Source of the DNA: Phocoenobacter uteri
Lineage (GTDB): Bacteria > Pseudomonadota > Gammaproteobacteria > Enterobacterales > Pasteurellaceae
Assembly: GCF_900454895.1 (NCBI RefSeq)
Contig: NZ_UGTA01000001.1
Coordinates: 1,612,001-1,676,000, forward strand
Direction: 5' to 3'
Length of the DNA: 64,000 nt
This document shows positions 27,752-36,327 of the stretch, in pieces. The notes under the pieces were generated by a model. That model saw nothing but the letters and a program-made list of their open reading frames with translations. It made no database searches and had not been told where the DNA came from. The first letter of the stretch is position 1; every line of letters begins with the position of its first letter. The translations under genes and the position numbers were made by a program.

Positions 27752-27797
27752 AATTATGACAATTATGAATGAACCATAAAATATTTTATTCATAATT
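27752..27797 (+). promoter_or_regulatory. candidate operator for the OmpR-type regulator
   Basis: Direct repeats AATTATGAC AATTATGAA (27752-27769) and an inverted copy ATTCATAATT (27788-27797) lie in the gap between the divergent kinase and ABC-transporter genes. Repeats spaced about one helical turn are typical of OmpR/PhoB-type sites. Assignment to the neighbouring regulator is inference. Confidence 0.35.
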
Positions 27798-27838
27798 TTA
27801 TGATTTAATTAGGTTAATTTTTATTATTGGAGGATAAA

Positions 27839-29347
27839 ATGGCTCAAACACAAAATACATTACCTCTATTAGAGATGAAAGATATCGCCAAACGCTTTGG
27901 CTCTTTTTATGCCTTACAAGATGTAAATTTAGATATTTATAAAGGGGAAATTCACGCACTTATGGGTGAAAATGGAGCAGGGAAAAGTACCTTAATGAAA
28001 ATTCTTGCGGGGGCTTATACTTTAACGACTGGTTCAATTAAAATTGATGGTCAACCTTTTTCCATTTCTTCCCCAAAAGATGCCATTAAAGCGGGGATTA
28101 CGCTCATTTATCAAGAAATTCAACTCTCTCCTAACTTAACGGTGTATGAAAATATCTTTTTAGGACAAGAACTTAAAACAATGTTTGGTCTTGATCGTAA
28201 AACGATGGAATCGGAAGCACAAAAAGCCTTAGATCGCTTGGGGGCTCAATTCTATTCTTGGCAAAAAGTATCTTCTCTGACCATTGCTGAACAGCAACAG
28301 GTTGAGATTGCTCGTGCGTTATACCGTAATAGCCGTATTTTGGTGATGGACGAGCCAACCGCAGCCCTTTCTTCTCGTGAAACGGAACGTTTATTTGCGT
28401 TAATTAAGAAATTACGTGATGAAGGAATGGCGATTATTTATATCAGCCACCGTATGGCAGAAATTTATGAACTCGCTGACCGAGTGAGTGTGTTGCGAGA
28501 CGGTAAATATGTCGGCTCATTAGTGAGAGAAGAAATTGATTCGAGCCGTTTGGTGCAAATGATGGTGGGACGACCATTAACGGATCTCTTTAACAAAGAA
28601 AAAATCCCTGCGGGCAAAGAAGTATTACGAGTAGAAAACCTGTCTGATGGGCATAAAGTAAAAAATGCCTCATTCGTGATTCGTGAAGGTGAAATTATTG
28701 GATTATCCGGCTTGGTTGGTGCGGGACGCTCTGAGTTAGCTCACTTACTATTCGGTGTTTCTCAACCAACACAGGGTAAAATCTATTTAAGCGGTGGGGA
28801 AATCAGTTTTAAAACACCACGTGATGCAATCGCACACCGTATTGCTCTCCTGCCTGAAAACCGCAAAGAAGAAGGTTTATTCCTTGATATGAATGTGTTT
28901 AACAACATCACAATGGCGACCCTTGAGCGTGATGCATCAATGATGATTGTTAATCAGAAAAAAGGCAAAGAAGAAGCAGACAGAGCCATTCAAGGATTAC
29001 AAATTCGTGTACCAAATGCCAATGTAACGGTTGGCGGGCTTTCAGGCGGAAACCAGCAAAAAGTCTTACTTTCTCGCTGGTATGCGATCAATCCACGCTT
29101 ATTTATTTTAGATGAGCCAACGCGTGGGGTTGATGTGGGGGCGAAAAGTGAAATCTATAAAATGATGACGGAAATGGCAAAACAAGGTGTGGCGATTCTA
29201 ATGATTTCAAGTGAATTGCCTGAAATTGTGGGAATGAGTGACCGAGTTTATGTCATGCAAGAAGGACACATTGTGGGTGAATTACAAGATGGCAATATCA
29301 ACCAAGAAAAAATTATGGCACTGGCTTGTGGTGCAGAAACAGAATAA
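27839..29347 (+). CDS. CUT2-type sugar ABC transporter, tandem ATPase
   Basis: The protein of about 502 residues has two ABC modules. The N-terminal module has an intact Walker A (GENGAGKST), signature and Walker B (ILVMDEPTAAL). The C-terminal module has a degenerate Walker A (GLVGAGRSE) but an LSGGNQQK signature and DEPTRGVD. This is the layout of RbsA/AlsA/FrcA proteins that import ribose, allose or fructose. The start at 27839 follows GGAGG; an in-frame TTG 12 bp earlier is unlikely. First gene of a three-gene operon, ATPase-permease-binding protein. Confidence 0.95.
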   Translation: MAQTQNTLPLLEMKDIAKRFGSFYALQDVNLDIYKGEIHALMGENGAGKSTLMKILAGAYTLTTGSIKIDGQPFSISSPKDAIKAGITLIYQEIQLSPNLTVYENIFLGQELKTMFGLDRKTMESEAQKALDRLGAQFYSWQKVSSLTIAEQQQVEIARALYRNSRILVMDEPTAALSSRETERLFALIKKLRDEGMAIIYISHRMAEIYELADRVSVLRDGKYVGSLVREEIDSSRLVQMMVGRPLTDLFNKEKIPAGKEVLRVENLSDGHKVKNASFVIREGEIIGLSGLVGAGRSELAHLLFGVSQPTQGKIYLSGGEISFKTPRDAIAHRIALLPENRKEEGLFLDMNVFNNITMATLERDASMMIVNQKKGKEEADRAIQGLQIRVPNANVTVGGLSGGNQQKVLLSRWYAINPRLFILDEPTRGVDVGAKSEIYKMMTEMAKQGVAILMISSELPEIVGMSDRVYVMQEGHIVGELQDGNINQEKIMALACGAETE

Positions 29348-29371
29348 TAAAAAATTTAGAGGAGATCAAAA

Positions 29372-30349
29372 ATGGAAAAAGCGACTCAAGTAGACAAAAA
29401 AGCAAGTTTCAAAAAAATTGCTTGGGCAGATACTATGCAAGCGATGGGAATTTTACCTATTTTAATTCTTATCGTGATTGTGTTTTCATTTGTTGCACCG
29501 CACTTTATGAGTGAAGCCAATATAATGAATATTACTCGCCAAGCATCGATCAATATTGTACTAGCTGCCGGTATGACCTTTGTTATTTTAACTGGGGGGA
29601 TTGACCTTTCTGTGGGTTCAATTCTTGGGGTAACTGCTGTAATGGGGCTTGTTGCATCATTAAATCCCGCCCTTGCTGAATTTGCTGTACCTATTGCACT
29701 GTTAGCCGGTTTAGGAATGGGGATTTTTAATGGTTTACTGGTTGCTTATGCGGGATTACCGCCATTTATCGTCACATTGGGGACTTACACCGCATTGCGT
29801 GGTGCGGCTTACCTTGTTGCAGACGGTACAACAGTGATCAACTCAAACATTTCATTTAGTTGGGTTGGTAATAGCTATTTAGGGCCAGTGCCTTGGTTAG
29901 TTGTGATTGCTTTTGCGGTGATTGCAGTGTGTTGGTTTATTTTACGTAGAACCACACTCGGTACACATATTTATGCAGTGGGTGGTAATGTAGAAGCTGC
30001 TCGCTTAACAGGTATCAAAGTATCTGTTGTGTTAATCTTTGTTTACGCTGCTAGCGGATTATTATCTGGTTTAGGTGGTGTAATGAGTGCATCTCGTTTA
30101 TTCAGTGCCAACGGAAATCTTGGTATGGGATACGAACTTGATGCAATCGCAGCTGTTATTTTAGGTGGAACAAGTTTCGTTGGCGGTATCGGAACAATTG
30201 TCGGTACGCTGATCGGTGCATTGATTATTGCCACCTTAAATAATGGTATGACTTTAATGGGCGTGTCATATTTCTGGCAACTCGTTATAAAAGGTGCGGT
30301 AATTATTGTCGCTGTGTTAATCGACAAATATCGTACCCGTTCAGCTTGA
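29372..30349 (+). CDS. CUT2-type sugar ABC transporter, permease
   Basis: The 325-residue polytopic inner-membrane protein belongs to the RbsC/AlsC/FrcC family. It has the conserved ILTGGIDLSVGS loop, the PPFIVTLGT motif and GGTSFVGGIGTIVGTLIGAL near the C-terminus, with about eight to ten membrane helices. A GGAGA ribosome-binding site precedes it 24 bp after the ATPase gene. It forms the homodimeric pore used by the tandem ATPase. Confidence 0.95.
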   Translation: MEKATQVDKKASFKKIAWADTMQAMGILPILILIVIVFSFVAPHFMSEANIMNITRQASINIVLAAGMTFVILTGGIDLSVGSILGVTAVMGLVASLNPALAEFAVPIALLAGLGMGIFNGLLVAYAGLPPFIVTLGTYTALRGAAYLVADGTTVINSNISFSWVGNSYLGPVPWLVVIAFAVIAVCWFILRRTTLGTHIYAVGGNVEAARLTGIKVSVVLIFVYAASGLLSGLGGVMSASRLFSANGNLGMGYELDAIAAVILGGTSFVGGIGTIVGTLIGALIIATLNNGMTLMGVSYFWQLVIKGAVIIVAVLIDKYRTRSA

Positions 30350-30390
30350 TAAAAGCTTCATTATTTCTCAAATATTAGGAGAACTTTACT

Positions 30391-31317
30391 ATGAAATTAA
30401 AAACATTAGCCGCATCTTTGATGTTAGCATCAGCACCATTTGTGCAAGCAAAAGAGTTAAAATCAATCGGTGTTACTGTTGGTGATTTAGCAAACCCATT
30501 CTTTGTACAGATTGCAAAAGGGGCTGAATTAAAAGCAAAAGAACTTGCTGGTAATGACGTTCAAGTAACACTTGCTTCTAGTGGCTATGATTTAGGACAA
30601 CAAGTGGCTCAAATTGATAACTTTATTGCAGCTAAAACAGATATGATTATCTTAAATGCGGCTGATTCTAAAGGTATCGGTCCTGCGGTTAAACGTGCAA
30701 CAGATGCGGGTATTATTGTCGTTGCTGTTGATGTAGCAGCAGATGGTGCGAATGCAACAGTAACCTCAAATAACTACCAAGCAGGTGAACTTGCGTGTCA
30801 AACAATTGTGGATAAATTAAATGGTAAAGGGGATGTAATTATCATTGATGGACCACCAGTATCAGCAGTAACAGACCGTGTTCAAGGCTGTAAAGATGTG
30901 TTTGCTAAACACGAAGGAATCAAAGTTCTTTCTGATAACCAAAATGGTAAAGGTAGCCGTGAAGGTGGTTTAGAAGTAATGACAAACCTATTAACTGCGT
31001 ATCCAAAAATTGATGCAGTATTTGCTATCAACGACCCAAGTGCAATCGGTGCAGAGCTAGCAGCGTTACAAATGCAACGTAAAGAATTCTTCATTATGGG
31101 TGTAGATGGTTCGCCAGATGCAGAAGAAGCATTAAAACGTGAAGGCTTATTCGTTGGTACACCAGCACAAGATCCACAAGTAATGGCATCAGAAGCGGTA
31201 CGCATTGGTTATGATATTTTACAAGGTAAAGAAGCACCAAAAGACCCTGTGTTAATTCCTGTAAAAGTGATTGATAAATCAAATATCAAAGACTACAAAG
31301 GTTGGACAGTAAAATAA
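30391..31317 (+). CDS. CUT2-type sugar-binding periplasmic protein
   Basis: The 308-residue protein has a Sec signal peptide (about 1-20, ...APFVQA) and a type I periplasmic binding fold (GVTVGDLANPFFVQIAKGAE; GVDGSPDAEEALKREG). It resembles fructose/ribose-binding proteins (FrcB/RbsB family). The linked Mak-like fructokinase favours fructose or another ketose, but the ligand cannot be read from sequence. Third gene of the ABC operon, followed by a strong terminator. It may also present sugar to the TorS-like kinase. Confidence 0.93.
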   Translation: MKLKTLAASLMLASAPFVQAKELKSIGVTVGDLANPFFVQIAKGAELKAKELAGNDVQVTLASSGYDLGQQVAQIDNFIAAKTDMIILNAADSKGIGPAVKRATDAGIIVVAVDVAADGANATVTSNNYQAGELACQTIVDKLNGKGDVIIIDGPPVSAVTDRVQGCKDVFAKHEGIKVLSDNQNGKGSREGGLEVMTNLLTAYPKIDAVFAINDPSAIGAELAALQMQRKEFFIMGVDGSPDAEEALKREGLFVGTPAQDPQVMASEAVRIGYDILQGKEAPKDPVLIPVKVIDKSNIKDYKGWTVK

Positions 31318-31331
31318 TCTGATCTAACAGC

Positions 31332-31368
31332 CCTTTCCCTGCTTTTAAAATCTAAAAGTGGGGAAAGG
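31332..31368. terminator. terminator after the sugar ABC operon
   Basis: Stem CCTTTCCC...TTTT / AAAA...GGGAAAGG between the convergent binding-protein and response-regulator genes. Confidence 0.75.
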
Positions 31369-32106
31369 TTATTTGATAGGCGTGCAGCAAATATCAAACA
31401 GATAACCAACACCACGAATGGTTTTAATATAAGTCGGTGCTTTAGGATTAGGCTCAAGTTTTTTACGTAATCGCATTATTAACACATCAATGGTGCGATC
31501 AAAAATCTCAAAAGATTCATTATGGGTAAGCTCTAATAATTTCTGACGAGACAGCACTTTACGAGCATTACAAACCAACGCATTGAGTAAAATATATTCC
31601 CCTTGTGTTAACACAATTTCTGTTTGAGAAGGCGAAAAAAGTTTATGATTTTCAGTATCAAGCAACCAATTATCAAATTTGAAACCTTGCTGAACTGTTG
31701 CAGAAAAAAGAGAATTTGGGGTGAAATGTTGTGGCTGAATACGACGGATAGCCGCTTTGGCTCGAGCTACGACAACGCGTGGATAAAAAGGCTTAGCAAT
31801 ATAGTCATCTGCTCCCATTTCAAGCCCAACAACCACATCAGATTCCGTATTCAACCCACTCAACATAATAATAGGGGCAGAACTCAGGGATTTTAATTGT
31901 TGTAATAAAACTAAGCCGTTAATATCAGGTAAAATAAGATCAAGAAAAATAAGTTTAATTGAGGGATTTTGAGAAAGTAAAGCAAGTGCATCTTGTCCAT
32001 TAAATGCGGTGTTCACCTTATAGCCATAGTCATCAAAGGTGTCACATAACAGCTCACAAATCTGTGGGTCATCGTCAATAATTAGGATAGAAATATCTTG
32101 TTGCAT
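31369..32106 (-). CDS. OmpR-family response regulator
   Basis: The 245-residue protein has a receiver domain (ILIIDDDPQ acidic pocket, phospho-Asp in LIFLDLILPD, Lys in YIAKPF) and a C-terminal winged helix (FDRTIDVLIMRLRKKLEPN ... IKTIRGVGYLF). Together with the divergent hybrid kinase it brackets the sugar ABC operon, so it most likely controls that operon. A longer in-frame start exists at 32121. The start at 32106 fits the conserved receiver N-terminus better, although neither start has a clear ribosome-binding site. Confidence 0.9.
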   Translation of the reverse strand: MQQDISILIIDDDPQICELLCDTFDDYGYKVNTAFNGQDALALLSQNPSIKLIFLDLILPDINGLVLLQQLKSLSSAPIIMLSGLNTESDVVVGLEMGADDYIAKPFYPRVVVARAKAAIRRIQPQHFTPNSLFSATVQQGFKFDNWLLDTENHKLFSPSQTEIVLTQGEYILLNALVCNARKVLSRQKLLELTHNESFEIFDRTIDVLIMRLRKKLEPNPKAPTYIKTIRGVGYLFDICCTPIK

Positions 32107-32193
32107 AAGCAAAATCCACATAATAATGAAATTAAGAATAGATCCTATAGTATATATAAAATACCCATAATTACAAATAGTTACTCAAAGCAA

Positions 32194-32250
32194 ACAAGCG
32201 GTCATATTTTTATAAAAATTTGCAAAAAATCAGAAAAAAATCACCGCTTA
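32194..32250. repeat. inverted pair of uptake-signal cores
   Basis: ACAAGCGGTC (full 9-mer of the Apl-type signal) and ACCGCTTA face each other around TTTTTATAAAAATTTGCAAAA, upstream of the fructokinase gene in the divergent intergenic gap. Confidence 0.7.
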
Positions 32251-32294
32251 CCAAACAATGTTTTGAATAATTATTTGAACAAAAGGAGAATATT

Positions 32295-33206
32295 ATGCGA
32301 ATTGGGATTGATTTAGGTGGTACAAAAATTGAAGTGATCGCCCTATCGGATCAAGGCGAAGAATTATTTAGAAAACGTGTCGCAACACCAAAAGGATCTT
32401 ATCCAGACACCTTACAAGCAATTAAAGGCTTGGTTGATGATGCCGAAGCTGCAACAGGGCAAACAGGCACTGTCGGAATGGGTATTCCAGGAACAATTTC
32501 GCCTTTTACAGGTAAAGTAAAAAATGCCAATTCGACGTGGTTAAATGGACAATATTTAGATAAAGATTTAGAAAAATTATTAGGGCGTGAAATTCGTATC
32601 GCCAACGATGCCAACTGTATGACAGTATCGGAAGCAACCGATGGTGCAGGAGCAGGAAAAAATATTGTCCTCGCTCTTATTTTAGGCACAGGCTGTGGCT
32701 CTGGTATTGTTATCAACGGCAAACCGCATAATGGCGGAAACGGTATTGGCGGCGAATGGGGACATAATCCATTACCTTGGGCAGACACAGAAGAAAAAGC
32801 TGTAATGGATGCCACCCCCTGCCATTGTGGTCGAGCTGGATGTATTGAACAATTTGTCTCAGGCACAGGCTTTTGTGATGATTATGAAAGACGTGCTGGA
32901 ATCCGTTTAAAAGGCGATGAAATTGTTAAACTGGCTGAACAAGGCGATCCAATCGCAGAACAATCACTACAAGCCTACGAAAGACGTTTAGCAAAATCAT
33001 TAGCGGCCTATGTGAATGTATTAGATCCTGATGTTATCGTTTTTGCAGGCGGCGTGTGTAATATTGAACGTTTATACACTAACGTTCCACGCTTAATGAA
33101 TGATTATATTTTTGGTCGAGAATTCCAAACCCCAATCAAAAAAGCAATGCACGGCGATTCTAGTGGCGTGCGTGGGGCTGCTTGGTTGTGGCCTTTGGAA
33201 AAATAA
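32295..33206 (+). CDS. mak: ROK-family fructokinase (Mak-like)
   Basis: The 303-residue cytosolic sugar kinase has the N-terminal ATP-binding GIDLGGTKIEVIAL, the GGEWGHNPLPW active-site region, a zinc motif CHCGRAGCIEQF and a C-terminal GDSSGVRGAAWLW. These match E. coli Mak (YajF), which phosphorylates fructose and, less well, other hexoses. It sits downstream of the sugar ABC transporter and its regulator, so it probably activates the imported sugar. AAAGGAG lies upstream of the ATG. Confidence 0.88.
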   Translation: MRIGIDLGGTKIEVIALSDQGEELFRKRVATPKGSYPDTLQAIKGLVDDAEAATGQTGTVGMGIPGTISPFTGKVKNANSTWLNGQYLDKDLEKLLGREIRIANDANCMTVSEATDGAGAGKNIVLALILGTGCGSGIVINGKPHNGGNGIGGEWGHNPLPWADTEEKAVMDATPCHCGRAGCIEQFVSGTGFCDDYERRAGIRLKGDEIVKLAEQGDPIAEQSLQAYERRLAKSLAAYVNVLDPDVIVFAGGVCNIERLYTNVPRLMNDYIFGREFQTPIKKAMHGDSSGVRGAAWLWPLEK

Positions 33207-33284
33207 TCAAATACAGCAAAAGAAATAAATTTGCAAAATCTTATAAAAATATGACCGCTTCAATAATATTAAAGGATAACCATT

Positions 33285-34760
33285 ATGTATTTAGGTATTG
33301 ATTGTGGTACGCAAGGCACAAAAGTTATTGTTGTAGATAGCCATCACAAGCAAGTAATAGGGAGAGGCTATGCGGCTCACCAACTCATTGAAAATAGCGA
33401 TGGTCGCAGAGAACAGCAACCAAATTGGTGGATTGACGCCCTCCTTCACGCCTTTAAACTTGCGATAGAAGAAGCAAATATTTCGCCATTATTGATTAAA
33501 GGAATAGGCGTATCAGGGCAACAGCACGGACTGGTGGTGTTAGATAAAAATGATACGCCTTTATATAACGCTAAATTATGGTGTGATACTGAAACCGCAA
33601 CGGAAAATAATGCACTTATTCAGGCATTAGGTGGCTCAGATCGTGCATTTGAAAAACTAGGTATTCTCTGTCAAACAGGCTATACCGCCTCTAAAATAAG
33701 TTGGTTGAGAAAATATCATCCTCAGCTTTACAGTCAAATTGCGAAAATAATGCTCCCCCACGACTACCTTAATTATTGGCTAACTGGCATATTTGCCACT
33801 GAATATGGGGACGCGTCTGGTACAGGCTATTTTGATGTCATTAACCGCCAATGGGATGATGATATCTTCAATGTGATTGCCCCAGAATTAGATCCTAAAC
33901 AGGTTTTGCCTCAGTTAGTTTCTTCTGATCAACGATTAGGAATCATCAAAAAAGACGTAGCTCAATTATTAGGCTTAAATGAGCAGGTTATTGTTGCAAC
34001 GGGTGGCGGTGACAATATGATGGGAGCGATTGGCACAGGCAACATCCAGCAGGGTGTTGTAACAATGAGTTTGGGTACATCAGGTACGCTTTATACTTAT
34101 ACCGACACGCCTTTGCAAAATTTACCGCCAATGATCGCTAATTTCTGTTCTAGTTCTGGTGGTTGGTTGCCATTAGTTTGCGTGATGAATATGACATCTG
34201 CGAATAACACCATAATGTCATTATTTAATTTGGATATAAACGCGTTTAACCAGCTTATTTCACAAGCAAAAATAGGGGCAGATGGCATCACTATTTTACC
34301 TTTCTTTAATGGTGAGCGTGTGCCTGATTTACCAAATGCAAAAGCGAGTATTTTAGGATTAGATAGCACAAATTTCACGCAGGAAAATTTAGCAAGGGCA
34401 ATGATAGAAAGTGCTAGTTTTACGCTATGCTATGGACTTAATTTATTTAGGCAAGCAGGAGTAAACATTTCTGAAATTCGTTTAATTGGTGGCGGAGCAA
34501 AAAGTGCCGTTTGGCGACAAATGATTGCAGATATAATGAATGTCGAGGTCGTGTGCTTAACCGAAGGAGAAGCAGCAGCTTTGGGTGGTGCGATTCAAGC
34601 AATGTGGGTCAATAATGAAGGAGATTTGGTGTCTCTTTGTCGTGATTTTGTACATATTGATGATTCTTCTAAAACATCGCCAATTCAAGAAAATACCGCA
34701 AAATATGCCCCAATTTACCAACGCTATCTAAGCTGTTTAACTCAGTATTACTCCATTTAA
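33285..34760 (+). CDS. FGGY-family pentulose kinase (xylulokinase-like)
   Basis: The 491-residue protein has FGGY kinase motifs: GIDCGTQGTKVIVVD (phosphate 1), SGQQHGLVVLD, TGGGDNMMGAIGTG and a C-terminal LIGGGAKSAVWRQMIADI. Overall it resembles XylB, which phosphorylates D-xylulose to xylulose 5-phosphate. No xylose isomerase or polyol dehydrogenase gene is in the window, so the substrate might be an imported ketose or one made elsewhere. It lies 78 bp after the fructokinase gene with an uptake-signal core in between. Confidence 0.85.
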   Translation: MYLGIDCGTQGTKVIVVDSHHKQVIGRGYAAHQLIENSDGRREQQPNWWIDALLHAFKLAIEEANISPLLIKGIGVSGQQHGLVVLDKNDTPLYNAKLWCDTETATENNALIQALGGSDRAFEKLGILCQTGYTASKISWLRKYHPQLYSQIAKIMLPHDYLNYWLTGIFATEYGDASGTGYFDVINRQWDDDIFNVIAPELDPKQVLPQLVSSDQRLGIIKKDVAQLLGLNEQVIVATGGGDNMMGAIGTGNIQQGVVTMSLGTSGTLYTYTDTPLQNLPPMIANFCSSSGGWLPLVCVMNMTSANNTIMSLFNLDINAFNQLISQAKIGADGITILPFFNGERVPDLPNAKASILGLDSTNFTQENLARAMIESASFTLCYGLNLFRQAGVNISEIRLIGGGAKSAVWRQMIADIMNVEVVCLTEGEAAALGGAIQAMWVNNEGDLVSLCRDFVHIDDSSKTSPIQENTAKYAPIYQRYLSCLTQYYSI

Positions 34761-34784
34761 CCTATAAACGAAAACTAAAAAGTA

Positions 34785-34810
34785 AAAGTGCGTTATTTAA
34801 ACGCACTTTT
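34785..34810. terminator. bidirectional terminator after the xylulokinase-like gene
   Basis: Stem AAAAGTGCGTT / AACGCACTTTT followed by CTTTTTT, between convergent genes. Confidence 0.85.
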
Positions 34811-34818
34811 CTTTTTTA

Positions 34819-35109
34819 TTAAATCAAACTAAAAATATATCCCCAATATCCGTAAGCAATAATATAGCTTATCAATAACCAAAACTTTACGCTTTTATTG
34901 TTATTTTTATGGGATTTATGCAACAAATAAGCGACATAAAACAGAATGAAAGGATAAACCCACAATGAAATAGAAAGAATATTTAACCACAAGCCACTAA
35001 ATCCGACATTTGATAATGCAGGAGTGAGCAATAAGGCTAATGGCCATAATGCACAGGGCAAACATAATCCGACTAATGCCCAACTAAATTTTGAAAATGA
35101 TGAATTCAC
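34819..35109 (-). CDS. small membrane protein of unknown function
   Basis: The protein of 96 residues (from a GTG start) has about three membrane helices (LVGLCLPCALWPLALLL, LWVYPFILFYVAYLLH, FWLLISYIIAYGYWG). The start is placed at GTG 35109, 4 bp after the xerD stop, with AGAGGA upstream. An open frame continues further upstream inside xerD, but that extension is not protein-like here. It is probably cotranscribed with xerD. I cannot assign a function. Confidence 0.7.
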   Translation of the reverse strand: MNSSFSKFSWALVGLCLPCALWPLALLLTPALSNVGFSGLWLNILSISLWVYPFILFYVAYLLHKSHKNNNKSVKFWLLISYIIAYGYWGYIFSLI

Positions 35110-35113
35110 GCTT

Positions 35114-36007
35114 TTATCCTCTTGGGTGATATTTTTGGTGCAAAGATTGTAACCGAGATTTTGCGACTTGGGTATAAATTTGTGTGGTGGAAAGGTCGCT
35201 ATGCCCGAGCAACATTTGGACGACACGCAAATCCGCCCCATAATTCACTAGGTGTGTCGCAAAGGCGTGGCGTAGAATATGCGGTGACAGTTTTTCACTC
35301 TCAATATCCGCTAAAACCGCATAATATTTAATGCGATGCCAAAAAGTTTGGCGTGTCATCTGCGTTCCTCTACGACTTGGAAATAAAACATCCGACTGCT
35401 CATTTCTCAGTAATAGTGGGCGTGCATATTCAAAAAACTCGTCAATCCAATAACTCGCCTCTTCGCCAATCGGCACAAGACGTTCTTTATCCCCTTTACC
35501 AATCACTCGCACCACGCCTTGTCGCAAATTGATATTATCTAATTTTAACGAGATCAATTCAGTGACACGCAAACCTGTGGCATACAATAATTCCAACATT
35601 GCTTTATCTCGTAATTCAATGGGATCTAAGGTATTCGGTGCATTCAACAAATCAGAAACTTGATCTTCACTTAATGATTTCGGCAATGATTGAGTTTTTC
35701 TTGGGGATTTTAATAAAACTGACGGATCGTCAGCACGGTATTTTTCAACATATAAAAAGCGGAAAAATTTTCGTAAACAGCTTAACATTCTCGCCGAGCT
35801 GGAACTTTTATAACCCTGCTCTAAACGTTCGCCAAAAAACTGTTGTAAATCAAAACGATCGACGGTTAAAAAGGTTTTATTTTCGGCTAGCCACAGGCTA
35901 AATAATTCTAAATCTTGGCGGTAAGAGGCAACAGTATTATCCGACAAGCCATATTCTTGCCATAAATTATCTAAAAAAAGTTCTATGATAGGATCGAGTT
36001 TTTTCAC
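35114..36007 (-). CDS. xerD: site-specific tyrosine recombinase XerD
   Basis: XerD acts with XerC at dif to resolve chromosome dimers, with activation by FtsK. The 297-residue protein has the N-terminal SAM-like domain and a catalytic domain with LLYATGLRVTELISL (first Arg), HILRHAFATHLV (HxxR), LLGHSDLSTTQIY (His and nucleophile Tyr). Length is as in E. coli. An inverted uptake-signal element overlaps the region just before its start. Confidence 0.96.
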   Translation of the reverse strand: MKKLDPIIELFLDNLWQEYGLSDNTVASYRQDLELFSLWLAENKTFLTVDRFDLQQFFGERLEQGYKSSSSARMLSCLRKFFRFLYVEKYRADDPSVLLKSPRKTQSLPKSLSEDQVSDLLNAPNTLDPIELRDKAMLELLYATGLRVTELISLKLDNINLRQGVVRVIGKGDKERLVPIGEEASYWIDEFFEYARPLLLRNEQSDVLFPSRRGTQMTRQTFWHRIKYYAVLADIESEKLSPHILRHAFATHLVNYGADLRVVQMLLGHSDLSTTQIYTQVAKSRLQSLHQKYHPRG

Positions 36008-36090
36008 AAGCGGTCAGATTTTTGTAAGAATTTGTAATTATTTGAAAGTATAAAACAAATTGTAAATTTTCACAAAAATTTGACCGCTTA
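36008..36090. repeat. uptake-signal dyad element, copy A
   Basis: AAGCGGTCAGATTTTTG ... TTTGACCGCTTA inverted uptake-signal pair. Its interior (GAATTTGTAATT, TTGAAAGTATAAAACAAATTG) is closely similar over its whole ~83 bp to the element at 37100-37180. Confidence 0.8.
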
Positions 36091-36122
36091 TCATATGCTT
36101 GTTTTTTCAGCAAACAATGCAA

Positions 36123-36276
36123 AAATACTAAATACTAAATACTAAATACTAAATACTAAATACTAAATACTAAATACTAAATACTAAATACTAAATACTA
36201 AATACTAAATACTAAATACTAAATACTAAATACTAAATACTAAATACTAAATACTAAATACTAAATACTAAATACT
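36123..36276. repeat. heptanucleotide simple-sequence repeat, 22 copies of AAATACT
   Basis: There are 22 perfect head-to-tail AAATACT units with no interruptions, plus a partial AAAT. The tract ends 51 bp before the dehydrogenase ATG and directly abuts its likely -10 box. Seven-base units outside a coding region suggest transcriptional phase variation. Confidence 0.97.
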
Positions 36277-36279
36277 AAA

Positions 36280-36285
36280 TATGAT
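36280..36285 (+). promoter_or_regulatory. likely -10 box of the SDR gene at the repeat edge
   Basis: TATGAT (within AAATATGATATAGTAT) lies about 40 bp upstream of the ATG. Any -35 at 17 bp spacing would lie inside the AAATACT repeat tract and is non-consensus. Confidence 0.4.
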
Positions 36286-36327
36286 ATAGTATTCGCTCTA
36301 TATGATTGAAGAATAGGAGATTTTATT

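Noticed and set aside
35110..35241. Longer N-terminus for the small membrane protein behind xerD
   Set aside because: The extension lies entirely inside xerD in another frame and is unlike a membrane-protein leader; a GTG start with AGAGGA fits better.
36123..36276. Possible CRISPR array
   Set aside because: Units are 7 bp with no spacers and no cas genes nearby; it is a simple-sequence repeat.
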